DNA of 64,000 bases, from positions 1,171,491 through 1,235,490 of the forward strand of contig KI632513.1 of assembly GCA_000504425.1 (NCBI GenBank), given 5' to 3'. A program made the position numbers and the translations under genes. The stretch comes from Rhodopseudomonas palustris JSC-3b. Its GTDB lineage: Bacteria; Pseudomonadota; Alphaproteobacteria; Rhizobiales; Xanthobacteraceae. The notes under the pieces were generated by a model. The model saw nothing but the letters and a program-made list of their open reading frames with translations, ran no database searches and was not told where the DNA came from. This document shows, one piece after another, positions 46,892 to 57,673 of this stretch. Position 1 is the stretch's first letter; each line of letters opens with the position of its first letter.

Positions 46892-48270
46892 CTGCCGAGC
46901 ACGAAATCCATCACCAGCTTGGCGTTGAGCACGATGATGATCGTGGCGATCAGCAGCGCGATCGCGGTCAGCCAGCGCGGCGCGACGAACTCGCCCATCT
47001 TGGCGCGGCTGGCGGTGAACATCACCAGCGGCACCACCGCGAACGGCAATTGCAGGCTGAGCACCACCTGGCTCAGGATCAACAGCTGGCCGGTGCCCTT
47101 TTCGCCGTACCAGATCGTCACCACCACCGCCGGCACGATCGCGATCATCCGCGTCACCATGCGCCGCATCCAGGGGGCGATCTTGAAGCGGATAAAACCC
47201 TCCATCACGATCTGACCGGCCAAAGTGGCGGTGATGGTGGAGTTGAGGCCGCAGCACAGCAGCGCCACGCCAAACAGCGTCGGCGCCAGCGTCGAGCCGA
47301 GCAGCGGCGCCAAGAACGCGTGCGCCTGATCAAGCTCGGCGACGTCGGTCTGGCCGGCGTGGTGGAAGGTGGCGGCAGCCAGGATCAGGATCGAGGCGTT
47401 GATGGTGAGCGCGAAGCACAGCGCCAGCGTTGAGTCGATGGTCGCCAGTTTGATCGCTTCGCGCTTCTCGGCAACGCTGCTGCCATAGCCGCGGGTCTGC
47501 ACCAGCCCGGAGTGCAGATAGAGGTTATGCGGCATCACGGTGGCGCCGATGATGCCGAGCGCCAGATACAGCATGCCCGGCTCGGTGAGAATCCGCGTGG
47601 TCGGCGCAAAGCCGCGGATCACCGCGCCCCAATCGGGATCGGCCATCGCGATCTGAATCGCAAAGCACGCCGCGATCACGCCGAGCAGCGCCACCACAAA
47701 GGCTTCGATCCAGCGGAAGCCGAACGCCTGCAGCGCCAGCACCAGAAAGACGTCGAGCGCGGTGATGATCACGCCAAGTTCGAGCGGAATCCCAAACAGC
47801 AGATTGAGGCCGATCGCGGTGCCGATCACCTCGGCGAGATCGGTGGCGGTGATGGCGATTTCCGCCGACAGCCACAGCGGCCACGACACCCAGCGCGGAT
47901 AGGCGTCGCGGCAGGCTTGCGCCAGGTCGCGGCCGGCGCCGACCCCGAGCCGCGCGCACAGCGATTGCAGCACAATCGCCATCAGATTGGAGAGCAGCGC
48001 CACTGTCAGCAGCGCGTAACCGAATTTCGAGCCGCCAGCGAGCGAGGTCGCCCAATTGCCGGGGTCCATATAGCCGACCGCGACCAGATAGCCCGGGCCG
48101 AGAAAGGCGACCAGCTTGCGCAGCAGCGAGCCGGAGGATTTGGTGCGGATCGTGCCGAACACGCCGGCCAGCGATGGATCGCCGCCGGCGCTGCGCCAGC
48201 CGCGCGACTTGGCTTCGTCGCGGTGCACAGGAGCCGGTTCACTGGGCAATGGGGTCGTTCTCGCGTCCAT
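46888..48270 (-). CDS. mntH: Nramp-type divalent metal (Mn2+) transporter
   Basis: The 460-residue protein has about 11 membrane segments and the Nramp metal site DPGN in [11 protein letters not shown] and MPHN in [14 protein letters not shown]. It imports Mn2+ with protons. In Bradyrhizobium mntH is the main Mn importer under control of a Fur/Mur-type repressor; the inverted repeat at 48300-48316 would suit this. No partner gene is attached. Confidence 0.93.
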   Translation of the reverse strand: MDARTTPLPSEPAPVHRDEAKSRGWRSAGGDPSLAGVFGTIRTKSSGSLLRKLVAFLGPGYLVAVGYMDPGNWATSLAGGSKFGYALLTVALLSNLMAIVLQSLCARLGVGAGRDLAQACRDAYPRWVSWPLWLSAEIAITATDLAEVIGTAIGLNLLFGIPLELGVIITALDVFLVLALQAFGFRWIEAFVVALLGVIAACFAIQIAMADPDWGAVIRGFAPTTRILTEPGMLYLALGIIGATVMPHNLYLHSGLVQTRGYGSSVAEKREAIKLATIDSTLALCFALTINASILILAAATFHHAGQTDVAELDQAHAFLAPLLGSTLAPTLFGVALLCCGLNSTITATLAGQIVMEGFIRFKIAPWMRRMVTRMIAIVPAVVVTIWYGEKGTGQLLILSQVVLSLQLPFAVVPLVMFTASRAKMGEFVAPRWLTAIALLIATIIIVLNAKLVMDFVLGS

Positions 48271-48299
48271 GGCCGCAGCATGGCGGCTTTTCAGCTTTA

Positions 48300-48316
48300 A
48301 TGCAACTGACTTGCAT
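48300..48316. promoter_or_regulatory. Candidate Mur/Fur-type operator of mntH
   Basis: ATGCAA and TTGCAT flank CTGAC, a perfect 6-bp inverted repeat about 30 bp upstream of the mntH start. Location and symmetry fit a repressor site for manganese control; the match to a Mur consensus is from memory. Confidence 0.45.
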
Positions 48317-48480
48317 ATGCGATTAGCCTCTCCCCGTCCCGGGACGCCACTCTTCGGCGCCGCCGCAGGGAATCAGGGGATCGCAGCTATGGTGACATGC
48401 AGGGCGACAGCCGTCATCCGTCGGTTGTGCACCTGCACAACAGGGTTTTCATGGCCGCCAAGTTGCGGCACAACAGCATT

Positions 48481-48666
48481 ATGACTGAGCAGCCGCAACG
48501 CCCCAGCCTGATCCGCTGGCTGATGACCCCGCCGCAAGCCTATCTGGCGTATTTCGTCGCCGTCGTGCTGATTGGCGGCGTGTCGTTCTATGTCGGCTCG
48601 CTCAAGCCGAACCGGCATCCCGGGCTGGTGCCCGCGACCACCAGCAGCGCGCCCGTAGCCAAGTAG
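48481..48666 (+). CDS. Small membrane protein
   Basis: The 61-residue protein has a single membrane helix (AYLAYFVAVVLIGGVSFYVG) after a short basic N-terminus (SLIRWLMTPP) and a Pro/Ser-rich end. An earlier ATG at 48451 with AGGG is possible. Function is unknown. Confidence 0.55.
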   Translation: MTEQPQRPSLIRWLMTPPQAYLAYFVAVVLIGGVSFYVGSLKPNRHPGLVPATTSSAPVAK

Positions 48667-48693
48667 CAGCCCTGCCCCTGGTCAGGTTCGGCC

Positions 48694-50124
48694 TCAATCG
48701 AGCCGCAGGTTGGGTACGATCGGCAGATAGGTCAGCAGCAGGAACAGCGGGATCAGCACCGCACTCGCCCACAGCGCGTAGCCGAAGAAGCCCGGCATCT
48801 TGATGCCGCGCTCAGTCGCGATCGCATAGACCATGAAGTTCGGCGCGTTGCCGATATAGGTCAGCGCGCCCATATAGACCGCGCCCATCGAGATCGCGCC
48901 GAGCGTGCCGGCGAGCGGTCCGGTCAATTCAGCGGCCTGGCCGCCGGCCAGCTCGAAGAACACCAGATAGGTCGGCGCATTGTCGAGCACCGCCGACAAC
49001 AGGCCGGTCATCCAGAAATACGGCACTTCGCGCGGCGTGCCATCGGGCGCGGTCACCACGTCGAGCAGCGGCGCGAACAGGCCGTGCTTGCCGGCGCCGA
49101 GCATCGCCAGCACCGGAATGATGGCGATGAAAATCCCGGCGAACAGCTTGGCGACCTCGCGGATCGGCTCCCAGGTGAAGTCGTTGGCGGAGCGATGCTC
49201 GTCGGCGGTCAGCCACAGCGACAACAGCGCGATCAGCACCAATGCGCCGTCGCGCACCAGATTCTGCAGCGCGACCTTGGTGCCATAGACATCGAACACG
49301 ATGCCGGGCTGCCATTCCGCCGACAGCAGGATCATGGCGATGATCGCCGCGATCAGCACAAAATTGATGCCGCCGCGGAATCCGACCGGCTCCAGCTTGG
49401 CGCGCGCGCGCGGTTCGTGGCGCGCCAACCACAGATCGAGCAGGAAGAACATCACCAATAGCAGGCCGGCGACGATCAGGGTCTGCGGCCATAGATGCAG
49501 CAGCGGCCAGAAGAAATCGACGCCGCGCAGAAAGCCGACGAATAGCGGCGGATCGCCGAGCGGCGACAGCGCACCGCCGACATTGGCGACCAGGATGATG
49601 AAGAACACGATCACGTGGACATTGTGCTGGCGGCCGATATTGGCGCGGATCAGCGGCCGGATCAGCACCATCGCGGCGCCGGTGGTGCCGATCAGGCTGG
49701 CGAACACCGTGCCGAGCGCCAGCAGCAGGGTGTTGAGCAGCGGCGAGCCGCGCATGGTGCCGGTGACCAGAATGCCGCCCGACACCGTGAACAGCGCAAA
49801 TAGCAGCACGATGAAGCTGAGATATTCGCCGAGCAGCGCATGGATCGTCACCGCCAGCGCGGTCTGCCAGCCATAGACCAGGGTGATCGGCACCAAGGTC
49901 AGCAGCGCCCAGCCCGCGGCGATCTTGCCGTAATGGGCGTGCCAGATTTTCGGAAATAACAGCGGCCCGAGCGCGATCGACAGCAGAATGCCAGCAAACG
50001 GCATGCCCCAGACCCAGCCGAGCGCGGCGCCATCCAGTTCCGTCGCCTGCGCGACTCCCGGCAATAGTGCAACGATCACGATCGTGATCAGCAGGCGGTA
50101 GCAGCGCAGCCAGCGTCCGGTCAT
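48694..50124 (-). CDS. Sodium:proton antiporter, NhaD/CitM-like
   Basis: The 476-residue protein has a cleavable or anchor signal (about 1-27) and about 12 membrane segments, with GTTGAAMVLIRPLIRAN, LVANVGGALSPLGDPPLFVG and VLDNAPTYLVFF. These are hallmarks of the NhaD-like branch of the ion transporter superfamily. Na+/H+ exchange is likely; a dicarboxylate or citrate substrate is not excluded. It lies 65 bp from parC on the same strand. Confidence 0.8.
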   Translation of the reverse strand: MTGRWLRCYRLLITIVIVALLPGVAQATELDGAALGWVWGMPFAGILLSIALGPLLFPKIWHAHYGKIAAGWALLTLVPITLVYGWQTALAVTIHALLGEYLSFIVLLFALFTVSGGILVTGTMRGSPLLNTLLLALGTVFASLIGTTGAAMVLIRPLIRANIGRQHNVHVIVFFIILVANVGGALSPLGDPPLFVGFLRGVDFFWPLLHLWPQTLIVAGLLLVMFFLLDLWLARHEPRARAKLEPVGFRGGINFVLIAAIIAMILLSAEWQPGIVFDVYGTKVALQNLVRDGALVLIALLSLWLTADEHRSANDFTWEPIREVAKLFAGIFIAIIPVLAMLGAGKHGLFAPLLDVVTAPDGTPREVPYFWMTGLLSAVLDNAPTYLVFFELAGGQAAELTGPLAGTLGAISMGAVYMGALTYIGNAPNFMVYAIATERGIKMPGFFGYALWASAVLIPLFLLLTYLPIVPNLRLD

Positions 50125-50189
50125 CGGTTCCTTTCAGCAGAGTTGAGCAGCGAAAACCCGCCTGCACGGCAACGCGCAGGCGGGGTGCA

Positions 50190-52451
50190 TCATCCGAGGC
50201 TGTGGCCGAATTTGTTGGATTTGGGAAATCCCTTCGGCGGCAGCCGGCCGGCATCGGCGCGATTGCCGCGCCATTCGGCCAGCTCCTTGATGCTGACATT
50301 GAACTCGCGGCCAGCGGAGTCGCGCCAGCTCAGACCTTCCTTGGCGTTGAAGGTGATGATGTCCGACAGGCCACCATCCTTGTATTTCTGCAGCCGCACG
50401 CCGCGGCCACGCGCCATTTCCGGCACTTGGTCGAGCGGAAACAGCAGCATTTTGCGGTTGTCGCCGATCACCGCCACGGTATCGGCGCCCTCGCCGACCA
50501 GCGTCAGCACCCGCGCCTCGTTCGGCATCTCGACATTGAGCACCTGCTTGCCCTTGCGGGTGTTGCCGACGCAATCGTCCTCATTGACCACAAAGCCCTG
50601 GCCGTCATGACTCGCGACCAGGAATTTGCGGCCGCCGCTATGCACGAACAGCGAGACGATCGCGGCGTCCTGATCGAGATCGATGAACATCCGGATCGGC
50701 TCGCCATGGCCGCGGCCGCCCGGCAGTTTAGCGACGTCGAGCGAGTAGAACCGGCCATTGGTGGCGAACAGCAGCAGTTTTGAGGTGGTTTCGGCGAAGA
50801 ACGCAAAGCCGAGCTTGTCGTCCTGCTTGAACGACAGCCCGGACAGATCGGCGACCTGGCCTTTCAGCGTGCGCACCCAGCCCTTGTCGGACACCACCAC
50901 GGTGACCGGCTCGCGCTCGACGAACGCCTCTTCGATCGCCGCCAGATCATGCTCAGGCGCGTCCGCAAAGCTGGTGCGGCGCTTGCCGAGCGGTGTCTTG
51001 GGCCCGAACAGGTCGCGCACCTTGCGCACCTGCTCGCCAACCTTGGCCCATTGCAGCTGCTCCGAGCCGAGCACCGCATTGATGTCCTTGAGCTCCGCCC
51101 GCAAGTTTTTGTCCTCGGTGCGGATCTCCATCTCTTCCAGCTTGCGCAAGCTGCGCAGCCGCATGTTGAGAATCGCTTCGGCCTGAATCTCGGTGAGATT
51201 GAAGGCCTTCATCAGCACCGGCTTCGGCTCGTCCTCGGTGCGGATGATCTTGATCACCTTGTCGAGGTTCAGATAGGCGATCAGATAGCCGCCGAGCACT
51301 TCCAGGCGGTGCTCGATCTGCGCCTTGCGATACTGGCTGCGGCGCAGCAGCACGTCGCGCAGATGGTCGAGCCATTCGCGCAAGGCTTCGGCGAGCCCCA
51401 GCACCTTGGGAATCCGGCCGCCCACCAGCACATTGAGGTTGAGCGGAATCCGGCTCTCGAGCTCGGTCAGCCGGAACAGCGATTCCATCATCAGCGCCGG
51501 ATCGACGCTGCGCGATTTCGGCTCAATTACCAGGCGGATGTCTTCGGCGGATTCATCGCGGACATCGCCGACCAGCGGCAGCTTCTTCTCATTGAGCAGG
51601 TCGGCGATCTTTTCGATCAGCCGCGACTTCTGCACCAGCCACGGAATTTCGGTGATCACCACGCTATAGGTGCCGCGCGCGCCGTCTTCCTGGTGCCATT
51701 TGGCGCGGGTGCGGAACGCGCCGCGCCCAGTGGTGTAGGCCTCGGCGATCGCTTCGCGCGAGTCGATGATCACGCCGCCGGTCGGGAAGTCCGGACCCTT
51801 GACCCATTTCAGCAGTGCCTTGGACTTGGCGTCAGGCTTTTCGATCAGATGCAGCGCGGCGTCGCACAATTCGGCGGCGTTGTGCGGCGGGATTGCGGTC
51901 GCCATACCAACCGCGATGCCCTGCGCGCCATTGGCGAGCAGGTTGGGAAAGCCGCCCGGCAGCACCACCGGCTCTTTCGACTGGCCGTCGTAATTGGCGC
52001 GGAACGCAACGCCGTCCTCGTCGATACCGTCGAGCAACAGCCGCGCGACATCGGTCATGCGCGCTTCGGTGTAGCGATAGGCCGCGGCGTTATCGCCGTC
52101 GATATTGCCGAAATTGCCCTGGCCATCGACCAGCGGGTAACGCGCGGCGAAATCCTGGGCGAGCCGCACCAAGGCGTCATAGATCGACTGGTCGCCGTGC
52201 GGATGGAACGAACCCATCACGTCGCCGACGATTTTGGCCGATTTCTTGAACGCGGCGCCCGGCTCAAGCCGCAGCAGGCGCATGCCATACAGAATGCGGC
52301 GATGAACGGGCTTGAGGCCATCGCGCGCATCCGGCAGCGCGCGGTGCATGATGGTCGACAGCGCGTAAGCGAGATAGCGCTCTTCCAGCGCTTCGCGCAG
52401 CTGGACCTCGTGGATTTCGGCCGGCTCCGGCGGAATCAATCGTTTTCCCAT
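50190..52451 (-). CDS. parC: DNA topoisomerase IV subunit A
   Basis: The 753-residue protein has the catalytic Y127 in [11 protein letters not shown], the conserved [20 protein letters not shown], and a C-terminal pinwheel (about 500-740). Its quinolone-determining segment reads [12 protein letters not shown], with Gln and Asp where E. coli has S80 and E84. It decatenates chromosomes with ParE. Confidence 0.96.
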   Translation of the reverse strand: MGKRLIPPEPAEIHEVQLREALEERYLAYALSTIMHRALPDARDGLKPVHRRILYGMRLLRLEPGAAFKKSAKIVGDVMGSFHPHGDQSIYDALVRLAQDFAARYPLVDGQGNFGNIDGDNAAAYRYTEARMTDVARLLLDGIDEDGVAFRANYDGQSKEPVVLPGGFPNLLANGAQGIAVGMATAIPPHNAAELCDAALHLIEKPDAKSKALLKWVKGPDFPTGGVIIDSREAIAEAYTTGRGAFRTRAKWHQEDGARGTYSVVITEIPWLVQKSRLIEKIADLLNEKKLPLVGDVRDESAEDIRLVIEPKSRSVDPALMMESLFRLTELESRIPLNLNVLVGGRIPKVLGLAEALREWLDHLRDVLLRRSQYRKAQIEHRLEVLGGYLIAYLNLDKVIKIIRTEDEPKPVLMKAFNLTEIQAEAILNMRLRSLRKLEEMEIRTEDKNLRAELKDINAVLGSEQLQWAKVGEQVRKVRDLFGPKTPLGKRRTSFADAPEHDLAAIEEAFVEREPVTVVVSDKGWVRTLKGQVADLSGLSFKQDDKLGFAFFAETTSKLLLFATNGRFYSLDVAKLPGGRGHGEPIRMFIDLDQDAAIVSLFVHSGGRKFLVASHDGQGFVVNEDDCVGNTRKGKQVLNVEMPNEARVLTLVGEGADTVAVIGDNRKMLLFPLDQVPEMARGRGVRLQKYKDGGLSDIITFNAKEGLSWRDSAGREFNVSIKELAEWRGNRADAGRLPPKGFPKSNKFGHSLG

Positions 52452-52510
52452 GGGGTCGGGTTATCCTCTGAAGGCGGCGCGGACAAGCTGCGAGCGGCAC
52501 CTAGGCGCAC

Positions 52511-53269
52511 CTAGGCCGGTTCCACGGACCCGGAGCGCAGTGAACTCCGCCCGGTGACCGCATTGATAAACCCCTCGCGGGCATCGGAATGGCCGTGGCC
52601 GCGCGGTTCCAGCACATGGCGCAACAGGAACCGGCCGGTTAGGGCAAAGCCGTCGCGCAGGTCCTCGGCGGTATAGGGGGCATCCAGCTCCTCGTCGCGC
52701 AAAAACGCCGGCAGTGGCAACAGCCGGTCGCGCCACGGCTCGCCAGCGGACCTCGATACCGCCCCGCCCGATTTCGGCGACACGTAAATCAGCTCGGAGG
52801 TGGCGCCGGTCGCCACGCAGGCCGACAGTTCCAGACCAAAGCCGAGTTCCGCCAGCATCGCCAGTTCCAGCCGCACCAGATGGGCGCCGGCGCTGAGCGC
52901 GTCGTCAAAATCGTCCAAAATGGCGCCGACCGTGGCGAACATCAGCGGATGCGGATCGCGCTCCGGCAAAAGCCGCACCAGCGACGCCAGGTGGGTGATG
53001 CCATAGGCGGCGTGCGGCACCGCCAGCAGCGTCGCGGCGCGCAGCCGCACGCCCTCCAGCGTGTACATGCCGAGATGGTCTTCAAGCCGCGCCCGCCACA
53101 CCGCCTGCACGCTGTTGCCCGGCTGCAGGATCGGCCGCAGCCGCGACGAAGCGCCGCCGCGCACCAAGCCAAGATGGCGGCCGTGCTCGCGGGTCAGCAG
53201 CTCGACAATGGCGCTGCTCTCGCCATGCCGCCGCACTCCGAGCACGATGCCATCGTCGGTCCATTCCAT
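52511..53269 (-). CDS. recO: DNA repair protein RecO
   Basis: The 252-residue protein has the N-terminal OB fold ([40 protein letters not shown]) and the helical C-terminal part ([20 protein letters not shown] with the single Cys of the alphaproteobacterial type). It loads RecA with RecR. It lies 60 bp before parC, a conserved order in this group. Confidence 0.92.
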   Translation of the reverse strand: MEWTDDGIVLGVRRHGESSAIVELLTREHGRHLGLVRGGASSRLRPILQPGNSVQAVWRARLEDHLGMYTLEGVRLRAATLLAVPHAAYGITHLASLVRLLPERDPHPLMFATVGAILDDFDDALSAGAHLVRLELAMLAELGFGLELSACVATGATSELIYVSPKSGGAVSRSAGEPWRDRLLPLPAFLRDEELDAPYTAEDLRDGFALTGRFLLRHVLEPRGHGHSDAREGFINAVTGRSSLRSGSVEPA

Positions 53270-53318
53270 CGGTCAAAACGATCCGATACGGGCGTGCGCG
53301 CCGCCGCAGCTCGGCCGG

Positions 53319-53699
53319 CTAGCGGTCGAACCAGCCGCGGGCGTCGCCGGTGAAGGAATAATACAGGCCAGCGCCGGTCAGCGCGCAGGAAATGGTCTCG
53401 ATCAGATTGTCGAGCTGCAACCCGCTGTCGCTGATCAGCTGGAACAGCGACAGCACCGACAATGCCAGCGACACCACCAGCAGCCAGCGCGCCCAGTTGC
53501 GCCGATCCTCGGAGGCGATCCGTACCAGATAGACCAGCGTCAGGATCAACGCCGCGGCGATCAGATGCGCCATCATGATCACGTCGCTGCCGATTGTCGC
53601 GGTCGGCGTGCGATCCTGAAACGCCACCGACAGCGCGTCGAGACCGAGCGAGGCGTACAGCAACGCTGCAAACAGACGCACATTCCGGGGAAGCGGCAT
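53319..53699 (-). CDS. Small membrane protein between era and recO
   Basis: The 126-residue protein has four likely membrane segments (LFAALLYASLGLDALSVAF, IMMAHLIAAALILTLVYLV, WARWLLVVSLALSVLSLFQL, TISCALTGAGLYYSF). No function is known. It is 2 bp after era, so it is in the same transcript. Confidence 0.65.
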   Translation of the reverse strand: MPLPRNVRLFAALLYASLGLDALSVAFQDRTPTATIGSDVIMMAHLIAAALILTLVYLVRIASEDRRNWARWLLVVSLALSVLSLFQLISDSGLQLDNLIETISCALTGAGLYYSFTGDARGWFDR

Positions 53700-53701
53700 C
53701 G

Positions 53702-54643
53702 CTAATCCTTCGGGAATTCCAGCCCCATCTCACGATAGCGGCTGGGATCGTCGCCCCAATTCTCGCGCACTTTCACGAACAGGAACAGATGCACCGGCTG
53801 TTCCAGGATTTCGCCAAGTTCCTTGCGCGCTTCGGCGCCGATCGCCTTGATCGTGGCGCCGCCCTTGCCGAGCACGATTTTGCGCTGGCTATCGCGCTCA
53901 ACAAAGATGGTCTGCTCGATGCGCACCGAGCCGTCCTTGCGGTCCTGCCACGTATCGGTTTCGACCGTGGACTGATACGGCAGCTCCTGGTGCAAAAACC
54001 GATAGATCTTCTCACGGGTGATCTCGGCGGCGAGCTGGCGCATCGGCGCGTCAGACATCTGGTCTTCCGGATAATGGAACGGACCGGGCGGCAGCCGCTT
54101 CGCCAGCGCGCCGCGCAGATCGTCAACGCCGTCGCCCGACAGCGCCGAGATCATGAACGTCTGCTCGAAATCGAGCCGCTCATTGGCCTTCTGCGCCAGC
54201 GCCAAGAGCTTGTCGCGCGGCACCAGATCGATCTTGTTGAGCACCAGGAATTTGGGATGCTTGACTTCGGCAAGCTTGGTCAGGATCGCATCGGCCTCAT
54301 CATTGATGCCGGCGCGAGCGTCGAGCAGCACGCACACCATGTCGGCGTCATAGGCACCGCTCCAGGCGGTGTTGACCATGGCGCGGTCGAGCCGTCGCTT
54401 GGGCTGAAAAATGCCGGGCGTGTCGACCAGAATGATCTGGCAATTGTCCTCGATCACGATGCCGCGGATCAGCGCGCGCGTGGTCTGCACCTTGCGCGAC
54501 ACGATGGTGACCTTGGAGCCGACCAGGGCGTTGACCAGCGTTGACTTGCCGACATTGGGCGCGCCGATCAGGGCGACGAAGCCGCAGCGCGTTTCGGCGG
54601 TGTTGTCGCCGCTGGTGCCGGTGTCGTTGGTATCTTCAGCCAC
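53702..54643 (-). CDS. era: GTPase Era
   Basis: The 313-residue protein has G1 GAPNVGKS (27-34), G3 DTPG, G4 NKIDL and the C-terminal KH domain (IVLGKGGATIKAIGAEARKE). It binds the 3' end of 16S rRNA in 30S assembly. GTG at 54643 overlaps rnc by 8 bp; rnc-era is a classic pair. Confidence 0.96.
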   Translation of the reverse strand: MAEDTNDTGTSGDNTAETRCGFVALIGAPNVGKSTLVNALVGSKVTIVSRKVQTTRALIRGIVIEDNCQIILVDTPGIFQPKRRLDRAMVNTAWSGAYDADMVCVLLDARAGINDEADAILTKLAEVKHPKFLVLNKIDLVPRDKLLALAQKANERLDFEQTFMISALSGDGVDDLRGALAKRLPPGPFHYPEDQMSDAPMRQLAAEITREKIYRFLHQELPYQSTVETDTWQDRKDGSVRIEQTIFVERDSQRKIVLGKGGATIKAIGAEARKELGEILEQPVHLFLFVKVRENWGDDPSRYREMGLEFPKD

Positions 54644-55445
54644 TGCTGACCCCTTCCCGCGCCAACATCGCTGACGCTGCCTCTTTTTCTGCGACGCGCT
54701 TGCTGCTGCCGATGCCTTCTGCGGGCGTCAGCCCAGGCAGTTCGACGGCAACGCGGAACCTCGGGTCGTGATCCGGTCCGGTGCGCTCGACCTCGCGATA
54801 GACCGGCGTCGGCAGACCCTGCGCTTGCGCCCATTCCTGCAGCATGGTTTTCGGATCGCGCAGCGGCCGCGATGGCTTGCGCATCCGTTCAATCCAGTTG
54901 CGCTCGATAAATTGCGCGGCGACCGCATAGCCGCCGTCGAGATAGACCGCACCGATCACCGCCTCGCAAATGTCGCCGAGCACGGATTTGCGCAGCCGCG
55001 CGCCCGCGCCGGCGCCAACCGCGCCCAGCTTGATCGCTTCCAACAGGCCGAGCGACTGCGCGACATCGGCGCAGGTTTCCTTGCGCACCAATTCAGCGAG
55101 CCGTTTTGACAGCTCGCCCTCGTCGGCCTTGGGAAAAGCCCGGTACAGCATGTCGGATACCACGAGGCCGAGCACGTGGTCGCCGAGAAATTCCAGCCGC
55201 TGATAGCTGTCGTAGCGGTTGCCGGATGAGCGCAGCGCCGAGACATGGGTGAAGGCGGTCGCCAGCAGCGCCGGATCCTTGAACGCATGGCCGATGCGCC
55301 CTTCGATCGCAGCCACTGCGGCTTTGGCGTCGGCCTTGCTGCGGCGCTTGTTGCGGCCGGCAGCCTGAGCCCCCAATGCGGCCTCGGCGCTTGGCGTCTG
55401 TTCTAGGCTCGCATCGGGATCGTGGGTGGTCGGGCCCGTTGTCAT
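54636..55445 (-). CDS. rnc: Ribonuclease III
   Basis: The 269-residue protein has the signature QRLEFLGDHVLGLVVSDMLY (E85, D89), a second acidic site at SVLGDICEAVIGAVYLDGGY, and a C-terminal double-strand RNA domain (KTMLQEWAQAQGLPTPVYRE). The N-terminal 40 residues are a longer, basic extension than in E. coli. ATGA overlap with lepB. Confidence 0.95.
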   Translation of the reverse strand: MTTGPTTHDPDASLEQTPSAEAALGAQAAGRNKRRSKADAKAAVAAIEGRIGHAFKDPALLATAFTHVSALRSSGNRYDSYQRLEFLGDHVLGLVVSDMLYRAFPKADEGELSKRLAELVRKETCADVAQSLGLLEAIKLGAVGAGAGARLRKSVLGDICEAVIGAVYLDGGYAVAAQFIERNWIERMRKPSRPLRDPKTMLQEWAQAQGLPTPVYREVERTGPDHDPRFRVAVELPGLTPAEGIGSSKRVAEKEAASAMLAREGVSSG

Positions 55446-56200
55446 CGAACGATGGTGAACAACCGATTCCAGCGCACCGCGACCGGCCAGCGCCAGATCT
55501 GCCAGGCTTGTTCGCCCTCCGCGATCGAGAAGAAGATCATCTGCGCGCGGCCGATGATGTTATCGAACGGCACGTAGCCGACCGCCGACAGCACGCGGCT
55601 GTCGGTGGAATTGTCACGGTTGTCGCCCATCATGAAGAAATGGCCGGGCGGCACGGTGTAGACATTGGTGTTGTCGTAGAAGCCGTTATCGACGCAATCG
55701 AGCGTTTCGTAGCTGACGCCGTTCGGCAGCGTTTCCTTCCAGCGCCGCACCCGCGCGTTGATGTCGCTGCCGCACGGATCTTCGCCGACATAGTCGGTGA
55801 GCCGCTCGCGCGCCACCGGGGCTTCATTGATATAGAGCTGGCCCTCGCGCATCTGAATGCGGTCGCCCGGAAGTCCGATCACGCGCTTGATGTAATCGGT
55901 GGAGTCGTCCTTCGGCAGCCGGAACACCACCACGTCGCCGCGCTTCGGCTCCGAGCCAAAGATGCGGCCCGAGAACAACGGCGGCGACAGCGGCATCGAA
56001 TAGCGGCTGTAGCCATAGGTGTATTTGGAGACGAACAGATAGTCGCCGACCAGCAGCGTCGATTTCATCGAGCCGGACGGGATATTGAACGGCTGGAACA
56101 GTACGGTGCGGATCACCAGCGCGATGATCAAGGCGTGGATGATGACGCGGATGGTTTCGCCGAAGCCGCCTTCTGATTTCGTCCCGGAACTCACGCTCAT
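55442..56200 (-). CDS. lepB: Signal peptidase I
   Basis: The 252-residue protein has one membrane anchor (about 18-36), the nucleophile S44 in IPSGSMKSTLL, the base K105 in YIKRVIGLPGD and box E MGDNRDNSTDSR. The start MSVSSGTKSE at 56200 is used; the longer frame at 56257 has no membrane logic. It cleaves Sec and Tat signals at the periplasmic face. Confidence 0.94.
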   Translation of the reverse strand: MSVSSGTKSEGGFGETIRVIIHALIIALVIRTVLFQPFNIPSGSMKSTLLVGDYLFVSKYTYGYSRYSMPLSPPLFSGRIFGSEPKRGDVVVFRLPKDDSTDYIKRVIGLPGDRIQMREGQLYINEAPVARERLTDYVGEDPCGSDINARVRRWKETLPNGVSYETLDCVDNGFYDNTNVYTVPPGHFFMMGDNRDNSTDSRVLSAVGYVPFDNIIGRAQMIFFSIAEGEQAWQIWRWPVAVRWNRLFTIVR

Positions 56201-56422
56201 CGCTTTCCGATTCCTGTCGCGTCGCCGCGCAGCGCCAAAATTCTCAACAGAAGCCAAACGCTTCGCGATGAGAGGGGTGAACGGGGCGAATACCTTCGCC
56301 CGCGGGCGCCGGTTGTCGCCGAACCTGGCTCGGCCAGATTCCCGCGGGTTTTAGACTGTTGCGGGTCACCGCGCAATCAAGGCTGACGCGAGGTGACCGC
56401 AACTGCATGGCATATCAGTCAT

Positions 56423-56872
56423 TTATGACTGTGGCCCGGTGCCGGCAACGGCGGCCTCGTGTCCTGCGGGCACCGCGGAAATGATCACAAAGGCTTGCGC
56501 CAGCGGCCAATCATCGGTGATCGACAGATCGATGCGCGCCTCGCAACCGGGCGGGGTCAAGGCATCAAGCCGCGCCTTGGCGCCGCCGGTCAGCTGCATG
56601 GTCGGCCGGCCGCCTGGCAGATTGACCACGCCCATGTCGCGCCACCACACCCCATGGCGGATGCCGGTGCCGAGCGCCTTGGCGCAGGCCTCCTTGGCGG
56701 CGAAACGTTTGGCATAGGTCGCGGTCACCATCTTGTCGTTGGCGGCGCGCTTGGCGGCCTTGGCCTGCTCCTGCGGCGTGAACACCCGGTTCAGGAAGCG
56801 CTCGCCATGGCGCTCGATCACCTGCCCGACCCGGCGAATGTCGATCAGGTCGGAGCCGATGCCGATGATCAT
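56423..56872 (-). CDS. acpS: Holo-ACP synthase
   Basis: The 149-residue protein has [14 protein letters not shown] with the Mg-binding Asp and [19 protein letters not shown]. It transfers phosphopantetheine to ACP. ATGA overlap with pdxJ. The C-terminal tail ([10 protein letters not shown]) is longer than usual. Confidence 0.94.
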   Translation of the reverse strand: MIIGIGSDLIDIRRVGQVIERHGERFLNRVFTPQEQAKAAKRAANDKMVTATYAKRFAAKEACAKALGTGIRHGVWWRDMGVVNLPGGRPTMQLTGGAKARLDALTPPGCEARIDLSITDDWPLAQAFVIISAVPAGHEAAVAGTGPQS

Positions 56873-57636
56873 GCCGACGCCTCAAGCGTGGCACGGCCGC
56901 GGTCCATCGCCGCACGCATCAGCCGCACGCTGTTGCCAAGCCCGATGAACAGCGCTTCACCCATGATGTGGAAGCCGATGTTGAGCTCGGCGATCTGCGG
57001 CAATGCGGCGATCTGCTCCGCGGTGGCGTAGTCGAGACCATGGCCGGCATGGACTTCGAGTCCGACGCTCTGCGCCAGTGCCGCGCCAGCGACGATCCGC
57101 TGCCACTCGGCCTCCGCCTTGGCGCTATCGCCGCTCTCGATGGCATCGCACCAGGTTCCGGTATGAATTTCGATCACCGGCGCTTTCAGCGCGGCGGCGG
57201 TTTCGATCTGCGCCGGATCGGCGGCGATGAACAGCGACACCCGGATGCCGGCATCGTTGAAACGGGCAATCGCGGGCGCCAGATGATCGCGCTGGCCGAC
57301 CACGTCGAGCCCGCCTTCGGTGGTCAGTTCCTGGCGTCGCTCCGGCACGAGGCAAACCGCGTGCGGTTTGGTTTTGAGCGCGATCGCCACCATCTCGTCG
57401 GTCACGCCCATCTCGAAATTGAGCGGCTTGGAAATCTCCGCCTTGAGCCGTGCCATGTCTGCATCGCGGATATGGCGGCGATCCTCGCGCAGATGCGCGG
57501 TGATGCCATCGGCCCCGGCCTCGATCGCCGCCAGCGCCGCGCGGAGCGGATCGGGATGCTTGCTGCCGCGGGCATTACGCAGCGTCGCAACGTGATCGAC
57601 ATTGACTCCAAGACGGAGCGCGGGAGCTTTCGGCAT
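56869..57636 (-). CDS. pdxJ: Pyridoxine 5'-phosphate synthase
   Basis: The 255-residue protein has [40 protein letters not shown] and [17 protein letters not shown], the PdxJ barrel motifs. It makes PNP from DXP and aminoacetone phosphate. The order rsh-pdxJ-acpS-lepB is common in the group. Confidence 0.95.
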   Translation of the reverse strand: MPKAPALRLGVNVDHVATLRNARGSKHPDPLRAALAAIEAGADGITAHLREDRRHIRDADMARLKAEISKPLNFEMGVTDEMVAIALKTKPHAVCLVPERRQELTTEGGLDVVGQRDHLAPAIARFNDAGIRVSLFIAADPAQIETAAALKAPVIEIHTGTWCDAIESGDSAKAEAEWQRIVAGAALAQSVGLEVHAGHGLDYATAEQIAALPQIAELNIGFHIMGEALFIGLGNSVRLMRAAMDRGRATLEASA

Positions 57637-57673
57637 GGCAAACTCGCGGGAGGCTATTTTTTCGGACGGGAGG

